Assembly (NCBI RefSeq): GCF_039905635.1
Contig: NZ_CP157000.1
Coordinates: forward strand, 2,976,001 to 3,040,000
Reading direction: 5' to 3'
Source of the DNA: Microbacterium sp. ProA8
Lineage (GTDB): Bacteria; Actinomycetota; Actinomycetes; Actinomycetales; Microbacteriaceae
DNA length: 64,000 nucleotides
The notes under the pieces are model-generated. The model worked only from the letters and a program-made list of their open reading frames with translations, did not search any database and was not told the origin of the DNA. A program made the translations under genes and the position numbers. Below are positions 37,987 through 49,806 of the stretch, piece by piece (positions within the stretch are counted from its first letter, which is position 1; each line of letters begins with the position of its first letter).

Positions 37987-39099
37987 TCACACCCGGGGCA
38001 GCACGGCACGCGCCTCGGCCGACGACATGCCGGTCGCGGTCAGCAGATCCACCGCGAGCGGGCGCAGCGCGGTGAGCAGGTTCTGCTCGCCCTGCGAGCC
38101 GTCCGGCAGGATCTGCGCGGGGTCCAGACGCACGGCCACCGCGCGAACGGCCTCGCGCGCCGCGGGCTGCAGCGAGATGTCGTCGAGGCTCTCGCCAACG
38201 AGGGCGGCCGCCCGCATCAGCTCCGCCAGCAGCTCGGCGGGCACGGGACGCCGTCCGCCGTCGTCGCACAGGTACACCGCCCGCCGCGCCACCACGCGGA
38301 GGTTGCGCGTGGCGAAGTCCATGGCCTGCAGCACCGCCTGATGGCGCCGCAGCTCGGCGCGCTGCGGCCGCAGCCAGGGCGAGAAGCCGGCCACCGCGAG
38401 CCCCGACTCCAGCGACGCACGCCACTCGTCGATGCGCGGGGCGATCGCCCGTGCCTTCTCGAGGCCACGCGTCGCCCGCATCGCATCGCCGCGGCGGAGC
38501 GCCTGCACGATGGTGCGCGCGGCGGCATCGGCCGCGGCGAACACGGCGTGCCCGTCGCGTGCCTCTTCCCTGCGGGGATTGCGTGGAATCAGCGCCGTCA
38601 CCAGCAGGGCTGCCACGCCGCCGATGATCCCGTCGATGAGCCGAGAGAAAGGCTGCGACGCCGGCAGCGACATCACGATGGACGCCTGGATGCCGGCCAT
38701 GATCGCGAAGGGCGGATACGGGGACAGGAACCGCGCGACCACGAGCGTCACGCCGAGCGCGAGCGCCAGCTGCCACCACCCCGGCCCGACGACGACGACG
38801 AACCCCTCGGCGACCAGGATGCCCACCAGCATCCCGACGACCGTCTCGAGCACGCGGCGAGGACGGGCGTCGCGCACGAGGCCCAGGCTCGAGATCGTGA
38901 CGGTCGCCGCGAGGAGCGGTGCCGGATGCCCCACCACATAGTGGGCGAAGGCCCACGCCGCGGTCGCGGCCAGCGTGATCTGCACGATCGCGATCGCGGA
39001 CCCGCGGACGCGGGCCAGGTGCGGCCGGAGGTCGAGCCGGGCGCGCCAGCCCGTCGGGACGGTCTGCGTGATCGCGGCGGTGTCGCCGTCGCCGCTCAC
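37987..39099 (-). CDS. FUSC family membrane protein
   Basis: This 370-residue protein has five or six membrane helices at about residues 35-185, then a long cytoplasmic region rich in Arg and Ala. The pattern matches the fusaric-acid-resistance/YccS-like family, which is half-size here. GTG is the start (39099) with AGGAG 7 nt upstream; the frame is open for another 800 bp without coding support. It may export aromatic acids; the substrate is unknown. Confidence 0.82.
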   Translation of the reverse strand: MSGDGDTAAITQTVPTGWRARLDLRPHLARVRGSAIAIVQITLAATAAWAFAHYVVGHPAPLLAATVTISSLGLVRDARPRRVLETVVGMLVGILVAEGFVVVVGPGWWQLALALGVTLVVARFLSPYPPFAIMAGIQASIVMSLPASQPFSRLIDGIIGGVAALLVTALIPRNPRREEARDGHAVFAAADAAARTIVQALRRGDAMRATRGLEKARAIAPRIDEWRASLESGLAVAGFSPWLRPQRAELRRHQAVLQAMDFATRNLRVVARRAVYLCDDGGRRPVPAELLAELMRAAALVGESLDDISLQPAAREAVRAVAVRLDPAQILPDGSQGEQNLLTALRPLAVDLLTATGMSSAEARAVLPRV

Positions 39100-39110
39100 C
39101 GCCCGTGCTC

Positions 39111-40229
39111 CTACTGCGCCGCCGCGCGCCGCGACAGCCGCGTGATCCGCGGCACGTTGGCCGTGGCACCGGCGTCGGGCGGCACCACCGTCTCCTGGGC
39201 GGCGGCGACCGGGCCGTCGGCGGTGTCGACCGTCAGCGGCGCGTCGACGGGCGTCGTGCGGCGCACCACCGCGAGCGCGATGGGACCCTCCTCGTAGTGC
39301 AGCGCCGCCGACGTGACGATGCCCACCTCGGTGTCGCCGAGGCGCACGGCCGCGCCGTGCTCGGGCAGCACACTGTCCGACCCGTCGAGCTGCAGCGCCA
39401 CCATCCGCCGCGGCGGGTGGCCGAGGTTGTGCACCTTCGCGATGGTCTCCTGGCCGCGGTAGCAGCCCTTCTCGAGATGGACGGCGGTGCGCAGCCAGTC
39501 CAGTTCGTGCGGCAGCGCCCGCTCGTCGACGTCGGTGCTCCAGCGCGGACGCCAGGCGGCGACGCGCAGCGCCTCGGCCGCCGCGATGCCGGCGAGTTCG
39601 AGCTCGCCGCGGGTCGCGGCATCCGCGATGCGCAGCTCCTCCTCGCGCGTCACGATCGCCTCGGCCCAGTCGCGATCGGCGCCGGGGTGGGGATCGACCG
39701 GAGAGTAGGCGTAACCGCCGGGCGCGACCGCGGGCCACGGGTCGCGCCACACGAGCGGGACTCCCGACGGCGAGGCGGGCGAGATGCGCTCGAGCGCCGC
39801 CGCGGTGCCGCCGACGATCGCGTACTCGTCGTCGGCGATGCGAGGGTCGACGCGCAGCCGGAAGCGCATCTTGCGGAGCCAGCCGAAGAGGCCCTCGACG
39901 TCGGCGCGATCGGCGATGAGCCACGTGGTCTCGCCGTCGTCGACCACGGATGCGGCGTGCTCGACGTGTCCCTGCGGATCGAGGATGAGCAGCTCGGTGC
40001 TCACGCCGGGTGCGAGGCGCGCAAGCGCCTGCGAGGACAGCGAGTCCAGCCAGGTCAGGCGGTCTTCGCCGGGCACGGCGATGACCACGCGGTCGTGGCG
40101 TGGTGCGAGCGCCGCACCGGCGGCGAGGCGGCGCTGCTCGACGAGGGGGCTGCCGACGTGCTGCAGTCCCGCGTCGTCGACGACGGCGCCCGGAACGGCC
40201 GCGAACGGGTCAGTCATCGATCTGGTCAT
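39111..40229 (-). CDS. ygfZ: YgfZ/GcvT-like folate-binding iron-sulfur maintenance protein
   Basis: This 372-residue protein has the YgfZ signature KGCYRGQETIAKV near residues 245-257, within a GcvT-fold. It supports Fe-S enzymes through a folate-dependent reaction. The start could be the ATG at 40217 instead of 40229; neither has a clear ribosome site. It ends 12 bp before the FUSC gene and follows the nitrobindin gene by 38 bp on the same strand. Confidence 0.9.
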   Translation of the reverse strand: MTRSMTDPFAAVPGAVVDDAGLQHVGSPLVEQRRLAAGAALAPRHDRVVIAVPGEDRLTWLDSLSSQALARLAPGVSTELLILDPQGHVEHAASVVDDGETTWLIADRADVEGLFGWLRKMRFRLRVDPRIADDEYAIVGGTAAALERISPASPSGVPLVWRDPWPAVAPGGYAYSPVDPHPGADRDWAEAIVTREEELRIADAATRGELELAGIAAAEALRVAAWRPRWSTDVDERALPHELDWLRTAVHLEKGCYRGQETIAKVHNLGHPPRRMVALQLDGSDSVLPEHGAAVRLGDTEVGIVTSAALHYEEGPIALAVVRRTTPVDAPLTVDTADGPVAAAQETVVPPDAGATANVPRITRLSRRAAAQ

Positions 40230-40267
40230 CGGAGGTGCCGCCCATCAGTACGTGCTCGTTCCCGCGT

Positions 40268-40870
40268 TCATTCGACCCGGGCAAGGCGTGCCGACGCGTG
40301 CGCGCCGAGCTCGAAGCCGAGGGCCGCGATATCCCACGCCCACAGCAGGTGGCCGTCGACGAGGCCGTACATGCGGGTCGCCGCGGCGTAGTTCTTTGCG
40401 CTCGCCGGACGCACGACGGCGTCGGTCGCGATGTCGATGCGAGGGCCCTTGATCTGGCCGAGGTACAGCTCGCTCACGCCGTCGGCATGGACGAGGGCCA
40501 CCTCGATGTCGAAGCCGCCGTCACTGTTGCGCAGCCGCTCGATGTCATCCGCCGTGCGCGCGACAGCGGGTGCGAGCGCCGGCAGCAGACCCGGGCCCGC
40601 GTCGGCTTCGGTCGCCGGGAGCACGAGACGCCAGTACCCCAGCTCGGCCACCAGGCGCGTGCGCGCCTCGGGGTCGTCGGCGCTGTGGAACCAGGCTTCG
40701 GCGGAGTAGTTGAGGTAGTCGCCGCCGTCATGGCTGAAGCTCACGCGGTGCGTGAACTCGCCGGTGTACGCGTGGTCGCCGTAGTCGATGACGCCGGTGC
40801 CCTCCCACACGCCGATGAGCCACGACAGCGGGACGAGCTCCGCAGGAAGGTCGGTCGGGATGTCGAGCAC
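40268..40870 (-). CDS. Nitrobindin-like heme-binding FABP family protein
   Basis: This 200-residue beta-barrel protein starts MLDIPTDLPAELVPLSWLIG, with the GVWEGTG motif near residue 20 that marks the THAP4/nitrobindin family. The C-terminal His/Val region (DIAALGFELGAHASARL) closes the barrel. Relatives bind heme and isomerise peroxynitrite. It follows a 37-residue membrane protein by 11 bp. Confidence 0.87.
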   Translation of the reverse strand: MLDIPTDLPAELVPLSWLIGVWEGTGVIDYGDHAYTGEFTHRVSFSHDGGDYLNYSAEAWFHSADDPEARTRLVAELGYWRLVLPATEADAGPGLLPALAPAVARTADDIERLRNSDGGFDIEVALVHADGVSELYLGQIKGPRIDIATDAVVRPASAKNYAAATRMYGLVDGHLLWAWDIAALGFELGAHASARLARVE

Positions 40871-40881
40871 GACGCGACCCG

Positions 40882-40995
40882 TCAGCGCTGGCCGCGGTAG
40901 AGGTTCCAGACGACGACGCCCGATACGAAGACGATCGCGAGCGACGCGAGGCCGAGCAGGCCCACGAAGAACAATTCGAGCGCGACGAGATCCAT
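40882..40995 (-). CDS. 37-residue single-span membrane protein
   Basis: Reading from ATG at 40995 to TGA at 40882 gives a start [15 protein letters not shown] and an end [11 protein letters not shown]. One helix covers about residues 5-30, with an aromatic-basic tail. It lies 11 bp upstream of the nitrobindin start and 10 bp after the next membrane protein, so it fits the operon exactly. It would be missed by a length cut-off. The function is unknown. Confidence 0.7.
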   Translation of the reverse strand: MDLVALELFFVGLLGLASLAIVFVSGVVVWNLYRGQR

Positions 40996-41005
40996 GACGA
41001 TGAGT

Positions 41006-41314
41006 CTAGCCGGGAACGAGGGCTGCCAGCCCGAAGCCCAGGCTGACGACACCCATCACCAGCGCCGCACCCAGCACGCTCGCCGCCACGCGCTCGGTGA
41101 ATCCCTGGGAGCGTCCCGACCAGAGCTGCGTCGCGAACGCCGCGATGAGGCATCCGCCCAGTCCGACGCCCAGCCATGCGGCACGCCAGTCCGGCGTCGC
41201 GAAGATCCCGATCAGGATCGCGATGACCGCCGCCAGCACCCACACGGCGACGACGCCGCCGAAGGTGCGACGAGGAGCGAGTTCAGGCAGGGCCACGTCT
41301 CCATCATCGCCCAT
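41006..41314 (-). CDS. Small integral membrane protein
   Basis: A 102-residue reading from ATG at 41314, or 96 residues from an in-frame GTG at about 41296 with GGAG just upstream, has three membrane helices (about 20-40, 48-65, 78-100). It includes [20 protein letters not shown] and ends GLAALVPG. It is the first gene of a run with the microprotein, nitrobindin and YgfZ. No family is recognised. Confidence 0.7.
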   Translation of the reverse strand: MGDDGDVALPELAPRRTFGGVVAVWVLAAVIAILIGIFATPDWRAAWLGVGLGGCLIAAFATQLWSGRSQGFTERVAASVLGAALVMGVVSLGFGLAALVPG

Positions 41315-41455
41315 CGCGTCGCCGGCCGCACCTGCCGCTGCCGGGCCGACGGCTGTGGCGGCGGCCCTGGGACGGTCACGAAGACGGGTGGCCGCCGCCC
41401 ACGCTCTACACTGGGGTTCGCGGCGCGCGCCCCCACGCGCCGGGAAGGCGTTCCA

Positions 41456-42154
41456 TTGGCACAGCTCCTGGTTCTCAGTTCCACGCACGGAGGCGGCCCC
41501 GTGCTGCCCTCGCTCGAACTGCTGAGCCACCGCGTGCGCCTGATTCCCGCGGAGCCCGCTCAGCTGGTCAACGCCCCGAGCGCCGACATCATCTTCGTCG
41601 ACGCCCGCGTGGACCTCGTGGGTGCGAAGTCGCTGTGCAAGATCCTCAACACGACGGGCCTCGACGCCCCCCTGCTGCTCATCGTGACGGAGGGCGGGCT
41701 CACCGCCGTCTCGCCCGATTGGGGCGTCGACGACGTGATCCTCTACACGGCAGGCCCCGCCGAGGTGGACGCGCGCATCCGGCTCGCGGTCGGACGCCAG
41801 TCGGCCGAGCAGGTGTCGACCCGCATCCAGACCTCGGGCATCACCATCGACGAGTCCTCGTACTCGGCCAAGGTGCACGGGCGGCCGCTCGACCTGACGT
41901 ACAAGGAGTTCCAGCTCCTGCACTTCTTCGCCACCCATCCCTCTCGCGTGTTCACGCGCGAGCAGCTGCTGAGCGAGGTCTGGGGCTACGACTACTTCGG
42001 TGGAACGCGCACCGTCGACGTCCACGTCCGGCGCCTGCGCGCCAAGCTGGGCGACATGGAGCAGCTCATCGGCACGGTGCGCAACGTGGGCTACCGCTTC
42101 AACGTGTACGAGGACGAGCCCGAGCCCGCTCCCCGCGAGCGCACCGGCGCCTAG
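41456..42154 (+). CDS. glnR: GlnR, orphan OmpR-type nitrogen regulator (TTG start)
   Basis: This 232-residue protein begins at TTG (MAQLLVLSS) after GGGAAGG. The receiver lacks the acidic pair near the N-terminus, as in GlnR, but keeps Asp in IFVDARVDL near residue 45 and SEGGL-like [16 protein letters not shown]. The winged helix has [14 protein letters not shown] and [23 protein letters not shown]. It matches mycobacterial Rv0818, which controls nitrogen genes without phosphorylation. No kinase is adjacent. A TACACT -10 sits at 41407-41412. It precedes ppk1. Confidence 0.92.
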   Translation: MAQLLVLSSTHGGGPVLPSLELLSHRVRLIPAEPAQLVNAPSADIIFVDARVDLVGAKSLCKILNTTGLDAPLLLIVTEGGLTAVSPDWGVDDVILYTAGPAEVDARIRLAVGRQSAEQVSTRIQTSGITIDESSYSAKVHGRPLDLTYKEFQLLHFFATHPSRVFTREQLLSEVWGYDYFGGTRTVDVHVRRLRAKLGDMEQLIGTVRNVGYRFNVYEDEPEPAPRERTGA

Positions 42155-42220
42155 GCCGAGCCGACCCCGGAACGCGGCATCCGTCCCGCACCGTCCTGAG
42201 CGAGCGAAGCGAGACGAAGG

Positions 42221-42242
42221 GTTCACACTCTCGTCACGCGAC
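42221..42242 (+). promoter_or_regulatory. PHO-box-like direct repeat upstream of ppk1
   Basis: GTTCACACTCT and CGTCACGCGAC are adjacent 11-bp units sharing TCAC at the same position. They end 18 bp before the ppk1 start, so the box overlaps the likely promoter or leader. Just upstream is a CTGAGCGAGCGAAGCGAGACGAAGGG-type repeat (42196-42220). Confidence 0.6.
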
Positions 42243-42259
42243 CCTGCAATGATGAGGGG

Positions 42260-44421
<2,162 letters not shown>

Positions 44422-44425
<4 letters not shown>

Positions 44426-45360
44426 CCGAGACGGCCGTCTACGCGGCCGGGGGCGTCGTCTGGCGCGTCGTCGACGGCAAGCTGCGCGTGCTCCTGATCC
44501 ACCGCACGAAGTACCGCGACGTCACCCTGCCCAAGGGCAAGGTCGACCCCGGCGAGATGCTCGCAGAGACCGCGGTGCGCGAGATCCACGAAGAGACCGG
44601 CATCCGTGTCGCCCTCGGCGTGCCGGTCGGCGTCTCGCGCTACCGGCTGCCCAGCAAGCGCATCAAGATCGTGCACTACTGGGCGGCCGAGGCGACGGAG
44701 GCGGCGATCCGCGCCTCGGCGTTCGTGCCGAACAAGGAAATCGCCGCGCTCGAATGGGTGTCGCCGAAGAAGGCTCTGCGCCGGCTCAGCTATCCCGTCG
44801 ACACCGAGATCATGGAGACCTTCGTCCGGCTGCTCGACGAGGGCGTGCTGCGGACGTTCCCGATCGTCGCGCTGCGGCACGCCAAGGCGCTCCCCCGCGA
44901 GGAATGGAAGGGGAAGGATGCCGCCCGCCCGCTGTCTCCGCGCGGCCGCAGGCAGGCGGCCTCGATCGTCGGCCCGCTCCTCGCCTTCGGCGTCCGCAGG
45001 ATCGTGTCGAGCCCCGCGGTGCGGTGCGTGGAGACCGTCAAGCCGCTGTCTGACGCCATCGGGCGCAAGATCGAGACGAGCGCTCTGATCGGCCAGGACG
45101 CGTGGGAAGAGGGGAAGTCCGACGCCCGCACCGTGGTCGGCGATCGGGTGCGTGCCCGCAAGCCGTCCGTGCTGTGCAGCCACGGACCCGTGCTGCCCGA
45201 CATCCTGAGCGAACTCGCGCTCGCGACGGGCACACTGCGTGGGTCGTACCTCGGCAGCGCCTCGGCACTCGATCTCGCCGCCTTCTCGGTCGTGCACATG
45301 TCGGTGGACAATCCCGGCTCGGGGATCGTCGCCATCGAGACCCACATCCCCAAGAACTGA
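44422..45360 (+). CDS. mutT1: MutT1-type Nudix hydrolase fused to histidine phosphatase
   Basis: This 312-residue protein has a Nudix domain (1-140) with the intact box [20 protein letters not shown] near 38-57, followed by a phosphoglycerate-mutase-like domain with [12 protein letters not shown] near 151. The layout matches mycobacterial MutT1, which hydrolyses 8-oxo-(d)GTP and diadenosine polyphosphates. ATG overlaps the ppk1 stop (ATGA), so expression is coupled. Confidence 0.93.
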
Positions 45361-45468
45361 CCTCGGGGCCATTCAGCGGCTCGAGTGAACACCAGTCGCC
45401 GAGGGTCCCGGAATTCCGGGGCCGGATGTCGCGGGACCTCGATGCGGACGCATGGATGTCGGCATCCC

Positions 45469-45490
45469 GTTCACCTTCCGTTCACCCGCG
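45469..45490 (+). promoter_or_regulatory. PHO-box upstream of pstS
   Basis: GTTCACCTTCC and GTTCACCCGCG are two tandem 11-bp repeats with the perfect GTTCACC core, 110 bp before pstS. This is the best match to the actinobacterial PHO-box consensus in the window. Confidence 0.82.
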
Positions 45491-45601
45491 CAGCGCAAGC
45501 TCTTAAGAGTCCGAGCCTACGTTTCAGAGCGAACCCCGCACCGGGTTCGAACCCGAAGGCCTTCTCGGGCCTGTTTCCCTGACACGTGAAGGATTCACAC
45601 A

Positions 45602-46711
45602 GTGAAGATCTCTCGCATCGCCCAGGTGGGCGCTGTCGCCGCAATCGCGGCCCTCGCCCTCGCCGGCTGCGCTTCCAACGAGACCCCGACCGGCGACAAC
45701 GCCGACGCAGCCACCTCGGACCTCTCCGGCGAGATCGCCGGCGGCGGCGCCTCGTCGCAGGAGGTCGCCGTCCAGGCGTGGACCGCCGGCTTCCAGACCG
45801 CCAACCCCGACGTCACCATCACGTACGACCCGTCGGGCTCGGGTGCCGGGCGCGAGTCGTTCCAGGCGGGCGCGTTCCCGTTCGCCGGCTCGGACCGTGC
45901 GTTCAAGGTCGAGGAGATCGAGGCCGGAGGGTTCGAGGCGTGCGCCGAGGGCTCGGGCATCGTCGAACTGCCGACCTACATCTCGCCGATCGCCGTCATC
46001 TTCAACATCGAGGGCGTCGACTCGCTCAACCTCGACGCCGCGACCATCGCGGGCCTGTTCGCCGGCACCATCACGAACTGGAACGACCCGGCGATCGCCG
46101 CCCTCAACGAGGGCGTGACGCTCCCCGACCTGGCCGTGACGCCGGTGCACCGCGCCGACGACTCGGGCACCACCGAGAACTTCACCGACTACCTCTTCCA
46201 GGCCGCCGGCGACGTGTGGACGAGCGAGCCCGACGGCGTCTGGCCGCTCTCGACCGGCGAGGCCGCACAGGGCACCTCGGGTGTCGTCTCGGCCGTCGCG
46301 GGAGGCAACGGCACCGTCGGCTACGCCGACGCGTCGCGCGCCGCCGAAGAGGGCCTCTCGACCGTCGCCGTCAAGGTCGGCGACGAGTTCGTCGAGTACT
46401 CGCCCGAGGCCGCCGCGGCCATCGTCGACGCTTCGCCGTTCGAAGAGGGCCGCACCGAGGGCGACCTCGCGATCGAGCTCGACCGCACCTCGGAAGAGGC
46501 CGGCGTCTACCCGATCGTGCTCGTCAGCTACATGATCGCGTGCCAGGAGTACGCCGACGCGGCGGTCGCCCCGATCGTCAAGGGCTACCTCGAGTACGTC
46601 GCCAGCGCCGAGGGCCAGGAGGCCGCCGCGGCGGCCGCCGGCAACGCGCCGATCTCAGACAGCCTGCGCGAGAAGGTCAACGCGGCGATCGAGACGATCG
46701 TCGCCGAGTAA
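45602..46711 (+). CDS. pstS: Phosphate ABC transporter substrate-binding lipoprotein PstS
   Basis: This 369-residue binding protein starts at GTG after AAGGA. The signal peptide ends in the lipobox LALAGC near residue 23. PstS motifs include GGGASSQEVAVQAW near 45, DPSGSGAGRESF near 80 and DSGTTENFTDYLF near 188, with residues that hold phosphate. It is the first gene of pstSCAB. Confidence 0.95.
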   Translation: MKISRIAQVGAVAAIAALALAGCASNETPTGDNADAATSDLSGEIAGGGASSQEVAVQAWTAGFQTANPDVTITYDPSGSGAGRESFQAGAFPFAGSDRAFKVEEIEAGGFEACAEGSGIVELPTYISPIAVIFNIEGVDSLNLDAATIAGLFAGTITNWNDPAIAALNEGVTLPDLAVTPVHRADDSGTTENFTDYLFQAAGDVWTSEPDGVWPLSTGEAAQGTSGVVSAVAGGNGTVGYADASRAAEEGLSTVAVKVGDEFVEYSPEAAAAIVDASPFEEGRTEGDLAIELDRTSEEAGVYPIVLVSYMIACQEYADAAVAPIVKGYLEYVASAEGQEAAAAAAGNAPISDSLREKVNAAIETIVAE

Positions 46712-46787
46712 GACCCCGGTACCCGGCTCGGTCGCACGGCGACCGGGCCGGGTATCACCCTGAGAAGACCCGAATCAGAAGGACACC

Positions 46788-47732
46788 ATGACCACGACGA
46801 CCGCCCCGGCCGCGGGCAAGGTCAAGCAGCGGCCGGGCGACCGCTGGTTCTCGGGAACCGCTCTCGCCGCCGGCGTGATGATCCTCGTCACGCTCGCCGC
46901 CGTCGCGCTCTTCCTGATCATCCAGTCCATCCCCGGTCTGACCGCCACCAGTGAGACGGCGAGCATCCTCACCGGGAACTTCTGGCAGTACGTCTGGCCG
47001 CTCGCGTTCGGCACGGTCTGGGCGTCCTTCCTGGCGCTGCTGATGGCCGTCCCCCTGGCCGTCTCGGTCGCCCTCTTCATCTCGCACTACGCACCGCGCC
47101 GCCTCGCGCAGGGTCTCGGCTACATCGTCGACCTGCTGGCCGCGGTGCCCTCCGTCGTCTTCGGCCTGTGGGGCATCCTCGTGCTGGCCCCCGCCGTGCA
47201 GCCGGTGTACGCGTGGCTCAACGCCAACATGGGCTGGTTCCCGCTGTTCGGCGGCACCGTCTCCAGCACCGGCCGCACGATCTTCACCGCAGCGATCGTG
47301 CTGGCGGTCATGGTGGTCCCCATCATCACCGCGATCTGCCGGGAGATCTTCCTGCAGACCCCGGTGCTCCACGAGGAGGCCGCCCTTGCACTCGGCGCGA
47401 CGCGGTGGGAGATGGTCCGCATGGCCGTCTTCCCCTTCGGCCGCAGCGGCATCGTGTCCGCCTCGATGCTGGGGCTCGGTCGCGCCCTCGGCGAGACGAT
47501 GGCGGTCGCCATGGTGCTGTCCGCGACCGGCGTCGTCACCTTCCAGCTCTTCACCTCGGAGAACCCCAGCACCATCCCGGCGAACATCGCCCTGACGTTC
47601 CCCGAGGCGTACGGCACCAATGTCAACGTGCTGATCGCGACGGGTCTCATCCTCTTCATCGTCACCTTCGCGGTCAACGCCATCGCACGATGGATCGTGA
47701 GCCGCCGCGAGGCATTCTCGGGAGCGAACTGA
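46788..47732 (+). CDS. pstC: Phosphate ABC transporter permease PstC
   Basis: This 314-residue permease has six or seven membrane helices. The EAA loop EEAALALGATRWEMVRMAVF is near residues 197-216. A hydrophilic N-terminus of about 25 residues leads into the first helix. It is followed by pstA after a 1-nt gap. Confidence 0.95.
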   Translation: MTTTTAPAAGKVKQRPGDRWFSGTALAAGVMILVTLAAVALFLIIQSIPGLTATSETASILTGNFWQYVWPLAFGTVWASFLALLMAVPLAVSVALFISHYAPRRLAQGLGYIVDLLAAVPSVVFGLWGILVLAPAVQPVYAWLNANMGWFPLFGGTVSSTGRTIFTAAIVLAVMVVPIITAICREIFLQTPVLHEEAALALGATRWEMVRMAVFPFGRSGIVSASMLGLGRALGETMAVAMVLSATGVVTFQLFTSENPSTIPANIALTFPEAYGTNVNVLIATGLILFIVTFAVNAIARWIVSRREAFSGAN

Positions 47733-47733
47733 C

Positions 47734-48840
47734 ATGACCGTGACAACCGCTCCCCCGACGGCGCCGCAGCAGGTGCCCGTGCGCGAGACCCCGCGGCTGA
47801 CCAGCGGCCGCCTGCCGGTGTGGGCTCCGTGGGCCATCCTGATCGGCAGCCTCGCGGTCAGCGCCGTAGTCTTCGCGATCCTCGCCATGGGTTCGGGTGA
47901 GGACTTCAGCATCGCAGGATGGGCCGTCGTCGCCGCCCTCGTGTACCTGGCCCTGATCGCCACGACCTCCTCGCTCGTGGAGGGCCGCCGCAAGGGCGTC
48001 GACCGGCTCGTGACCGGCGTCGTGACACTCGCGTTCCTCGTCGCGATGGTGCCTCTCGTGTCGCTGGCGATCACCGTGATCGTCAACGGCGTCGCGGGCC
48101 TCTCGGCCGAGTTCTTCTCCTCGTCCATGCGCAACGTCGTCGGCGAAGGCGGCGGCGCGCTGCACGCCATCGTCGGCACTCTGCTCATCACGCTCGCCGC
48201 GGCGATCATCTCGATCCCGATCGGCATCTTCACCGCCATCTACCTCGTGGAGTACGGTGCCCGGAACCGGCTCGCGCGCGGCATCACGTTCCTCGTCGAC
48301 GTGATGACCGGCATCCCCTCGATCGTGGCAGGTCTGTTCGCCTACGCCGTGTTCGCGCTGATCTTCGGGCCCGGCATCCGCATGGGCATCATGGGATCGA
48401 TCGCGCTGTCGGTGCTCATGATCCCCGTGGTGGTGCGCTCGACCGAAGAGATGCTGCGCCTCGTGCCGAACGAGCTCCGTGAGGCGGCGTACGCCCTCGG
48501 GGTGCCGAAGTGGCGCACGATCGCGAAGGTCGTGCTCCCCACCTCGATCGCGGGCATCACGACGGGCGTCATGCTGTCGATCTCGCGCGTCATCGGCGAG
48601 ACGGCCCCGCTGCTCCTCACCGCCGGCGTCGCCACGTCCATGAACTACAACCTCTTCGAGGGCCGCATGATGACGCTGCCCGTCTTCGTCTACACGCAGT
48701 ACATGAACGCGGGCATCCCCGTCCAGGCTTACCACGACCGGGCCTGGGCCGCCGCTCTCGTCCTCATCGTCATCGTGATGCTCCTGAACCTCATCGCGCG
48801 CCTCGTCGCGAAGGTCTTCTCGCCGAAGCTCGGCCGCTGA
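47734..48840 (+). CDS. pstA: Phosphate ABC transporter permease PstA
   Basis: This 368-residue permease has about eight membrane segments, two more than the minimal PstA because of an N-terminal extension with two helices (about 30-90). The EAA loop [20 protein letters not shown] is near residues 249-268. The gap to pstC is 1 nt and to pstB 31 nt, indicating one transcript. Confidence 0.95.
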   Translation: MTVTTAPPTAPQQVPVRETPRLTSGRLPVWAPWAILIGSLAVSAVVFAILAMGSGEDFSIAGWAVVAALVYLALIATTSSLVEGRRKGVDRLVTGVVTLAFLVAMVPLVSLAITVIVNGVAGLSAEFFSSSMRNVVGEGGGALHAIVGTLLITLAAAIISIPIGIFTAIYLVEYGARNRLARGITFLVDVMTGIPSIVAGLFAYAVFALIFGPGIRMGIMGSIALSVLMIPVVVRSTEEMLRLVPNELREAAYALGVPKWRTIAKVVLPTSIAGITTGVMLSISRVIGETAPLLLTAGVATSMNYNLFEGRMMTLPVFVYTQYMNAGIPVQAYHDRAWAAALVLIVIVMLLNLIARLVAKVFSPKLGR

Positions 48841-48871
48841 GCATCCCCACCCGAAAGAACCGACAGGAATC

Positions 48872-49651
48872 ATGTCCAAGAGCATCGAAGTCAACGACCT
48901 CAACGTCTACTACAGCGACTTCCTGGCCGTCGAAGGCGTCTCGCTCAACATCGAGCCGCGCAGCGTGACCGCCTTCATCGGCCCATCGGGGTGCGGCAAG
49001 TCGACGTTCCTGCGCACCCTGAACCGCATGCACGAAGTCATCCCCGGCGCCCGCGTCGAGGGCGAGGTGCTGCTGGACGGCGACAACCTCTACGGCGCCA
49101 ACGTCGACCCGGTGCTCGTGCGCCGCCAGGTCGGCATGGTGTTCCAGCGGCCCAACCCGTTCCCCACGATGTCGATCAAGGAGAACGTGCTCGCGGGCGT
49201 CAAGCTCAACAACAAGAAGATGTCCAAGTCGGACTCCGACGCGCTCGTCGAGAAGTCCCTCATGGGCGCCAACCTGTGGAACGAGGTCAAGGACCGTCTC
49301 GACAAGCCGGGCTCGGGCCTCTCGGGCGGCCAGCAGCAGCGACTCTGCATCGCGCGCGCGATCGCCGTGTCGCCCGAGGTGATCCTCATGGACGAGCCGT
49401 GCTCGGCCCTGGACCCGATCTCGACCTACGCCATCGAGGAGCTGATCGGCGAGCTCAAGAACGACTACACGGTCGTCATCGTCACGCACAACATGCAGCA
49501 GGCTTCGCGCGTGAGCGACAAGACGGCGTTCTTCAACATCGCCGGCACCGGCAAGCCGGGCAAGCTCATCGAGTACAACGACACCACCGCGATCTTCACG
49601 ACGCCGTCGGTGCAGGCCACGGAGGACTACGTCTCCGGCCGATTCGGCTGA
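48872..49651 (+). CDS. pstB: Phosphate ABC transporter ATPase PstB
   Basis: This 259-residue ATPase drives PstSCAB. Walker A is GPSGCGKST near residue 37, the Q-loop [10 protein letters not shown] near 89, the signature [14 protein letters not shown] near 150, and Walker [17 protein letters not shown] near 170. GACAGGA lies upstream. It is the last gene of the operon, followed by a strong terminator. Confidence 0.96.
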   Translation: MSKSIEVNDLNVYYSDFLAVEGVSLNIEPRSVTAFIGPSGCGKSTFLRTLNRMHEVIPGARVEGEVLLDGDNLYGANVDPVLVRRQVGMVFQRPNPFPTMSIKENVLAGVKLNNKKMSKSDSDALVEKSLMGANLWNEVKDRLDKPGSGLSGGQQQRLCIARAIAVSPEVILMDEPCSALDPISTYAIEELIGELKNDYTVVIVTHNMQQASRVSDKTAFFNIAGTGKPGKLIEYNDTTAIFTTPSVQATEDYVSGRFG

Positions 49652-49668
49652 GCCGACGACATCCCATC

Positions 49669-49702
49669 GACGAAGCCCCCGCCGCTCGGCGGGGGCTTCG
49701 TC
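49669..49702. terminator. Terminator of the pst operon
   Basis: A perfect 15-bp stem (49669-49683 with 49688-49702) and GCTC loop lie 18 bp after the pstB stop. Confidence 0.9.
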
Positions 49703-49730
49703 ATCGCGCGGCCAAGGCGCGGGTCGGGCG

Positions 49731-49796
49731 GGCGGGTCCGTCGCGCGGGGCAGGCGGGTCCGTCGCGCGGGGCAGGCGGGTCCGTCGCGCGGGGCA
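49731..49796. repeat. Three perfect 22-bp tandem repeats
   Basis: GGCGGGTCCGTCGCGCGGGGCA is repeated at 49731, 49753 and 49775 without a mismatch. A degenerate fourth copy (49797-49818) runs into the 3' end of the next gene and includes its stop codon. It is probably a small variable-number repeat at the end of that gene. Confidence 0.95.
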
Positions 49797-49806
49797 GGTG
49801 GGCTGA

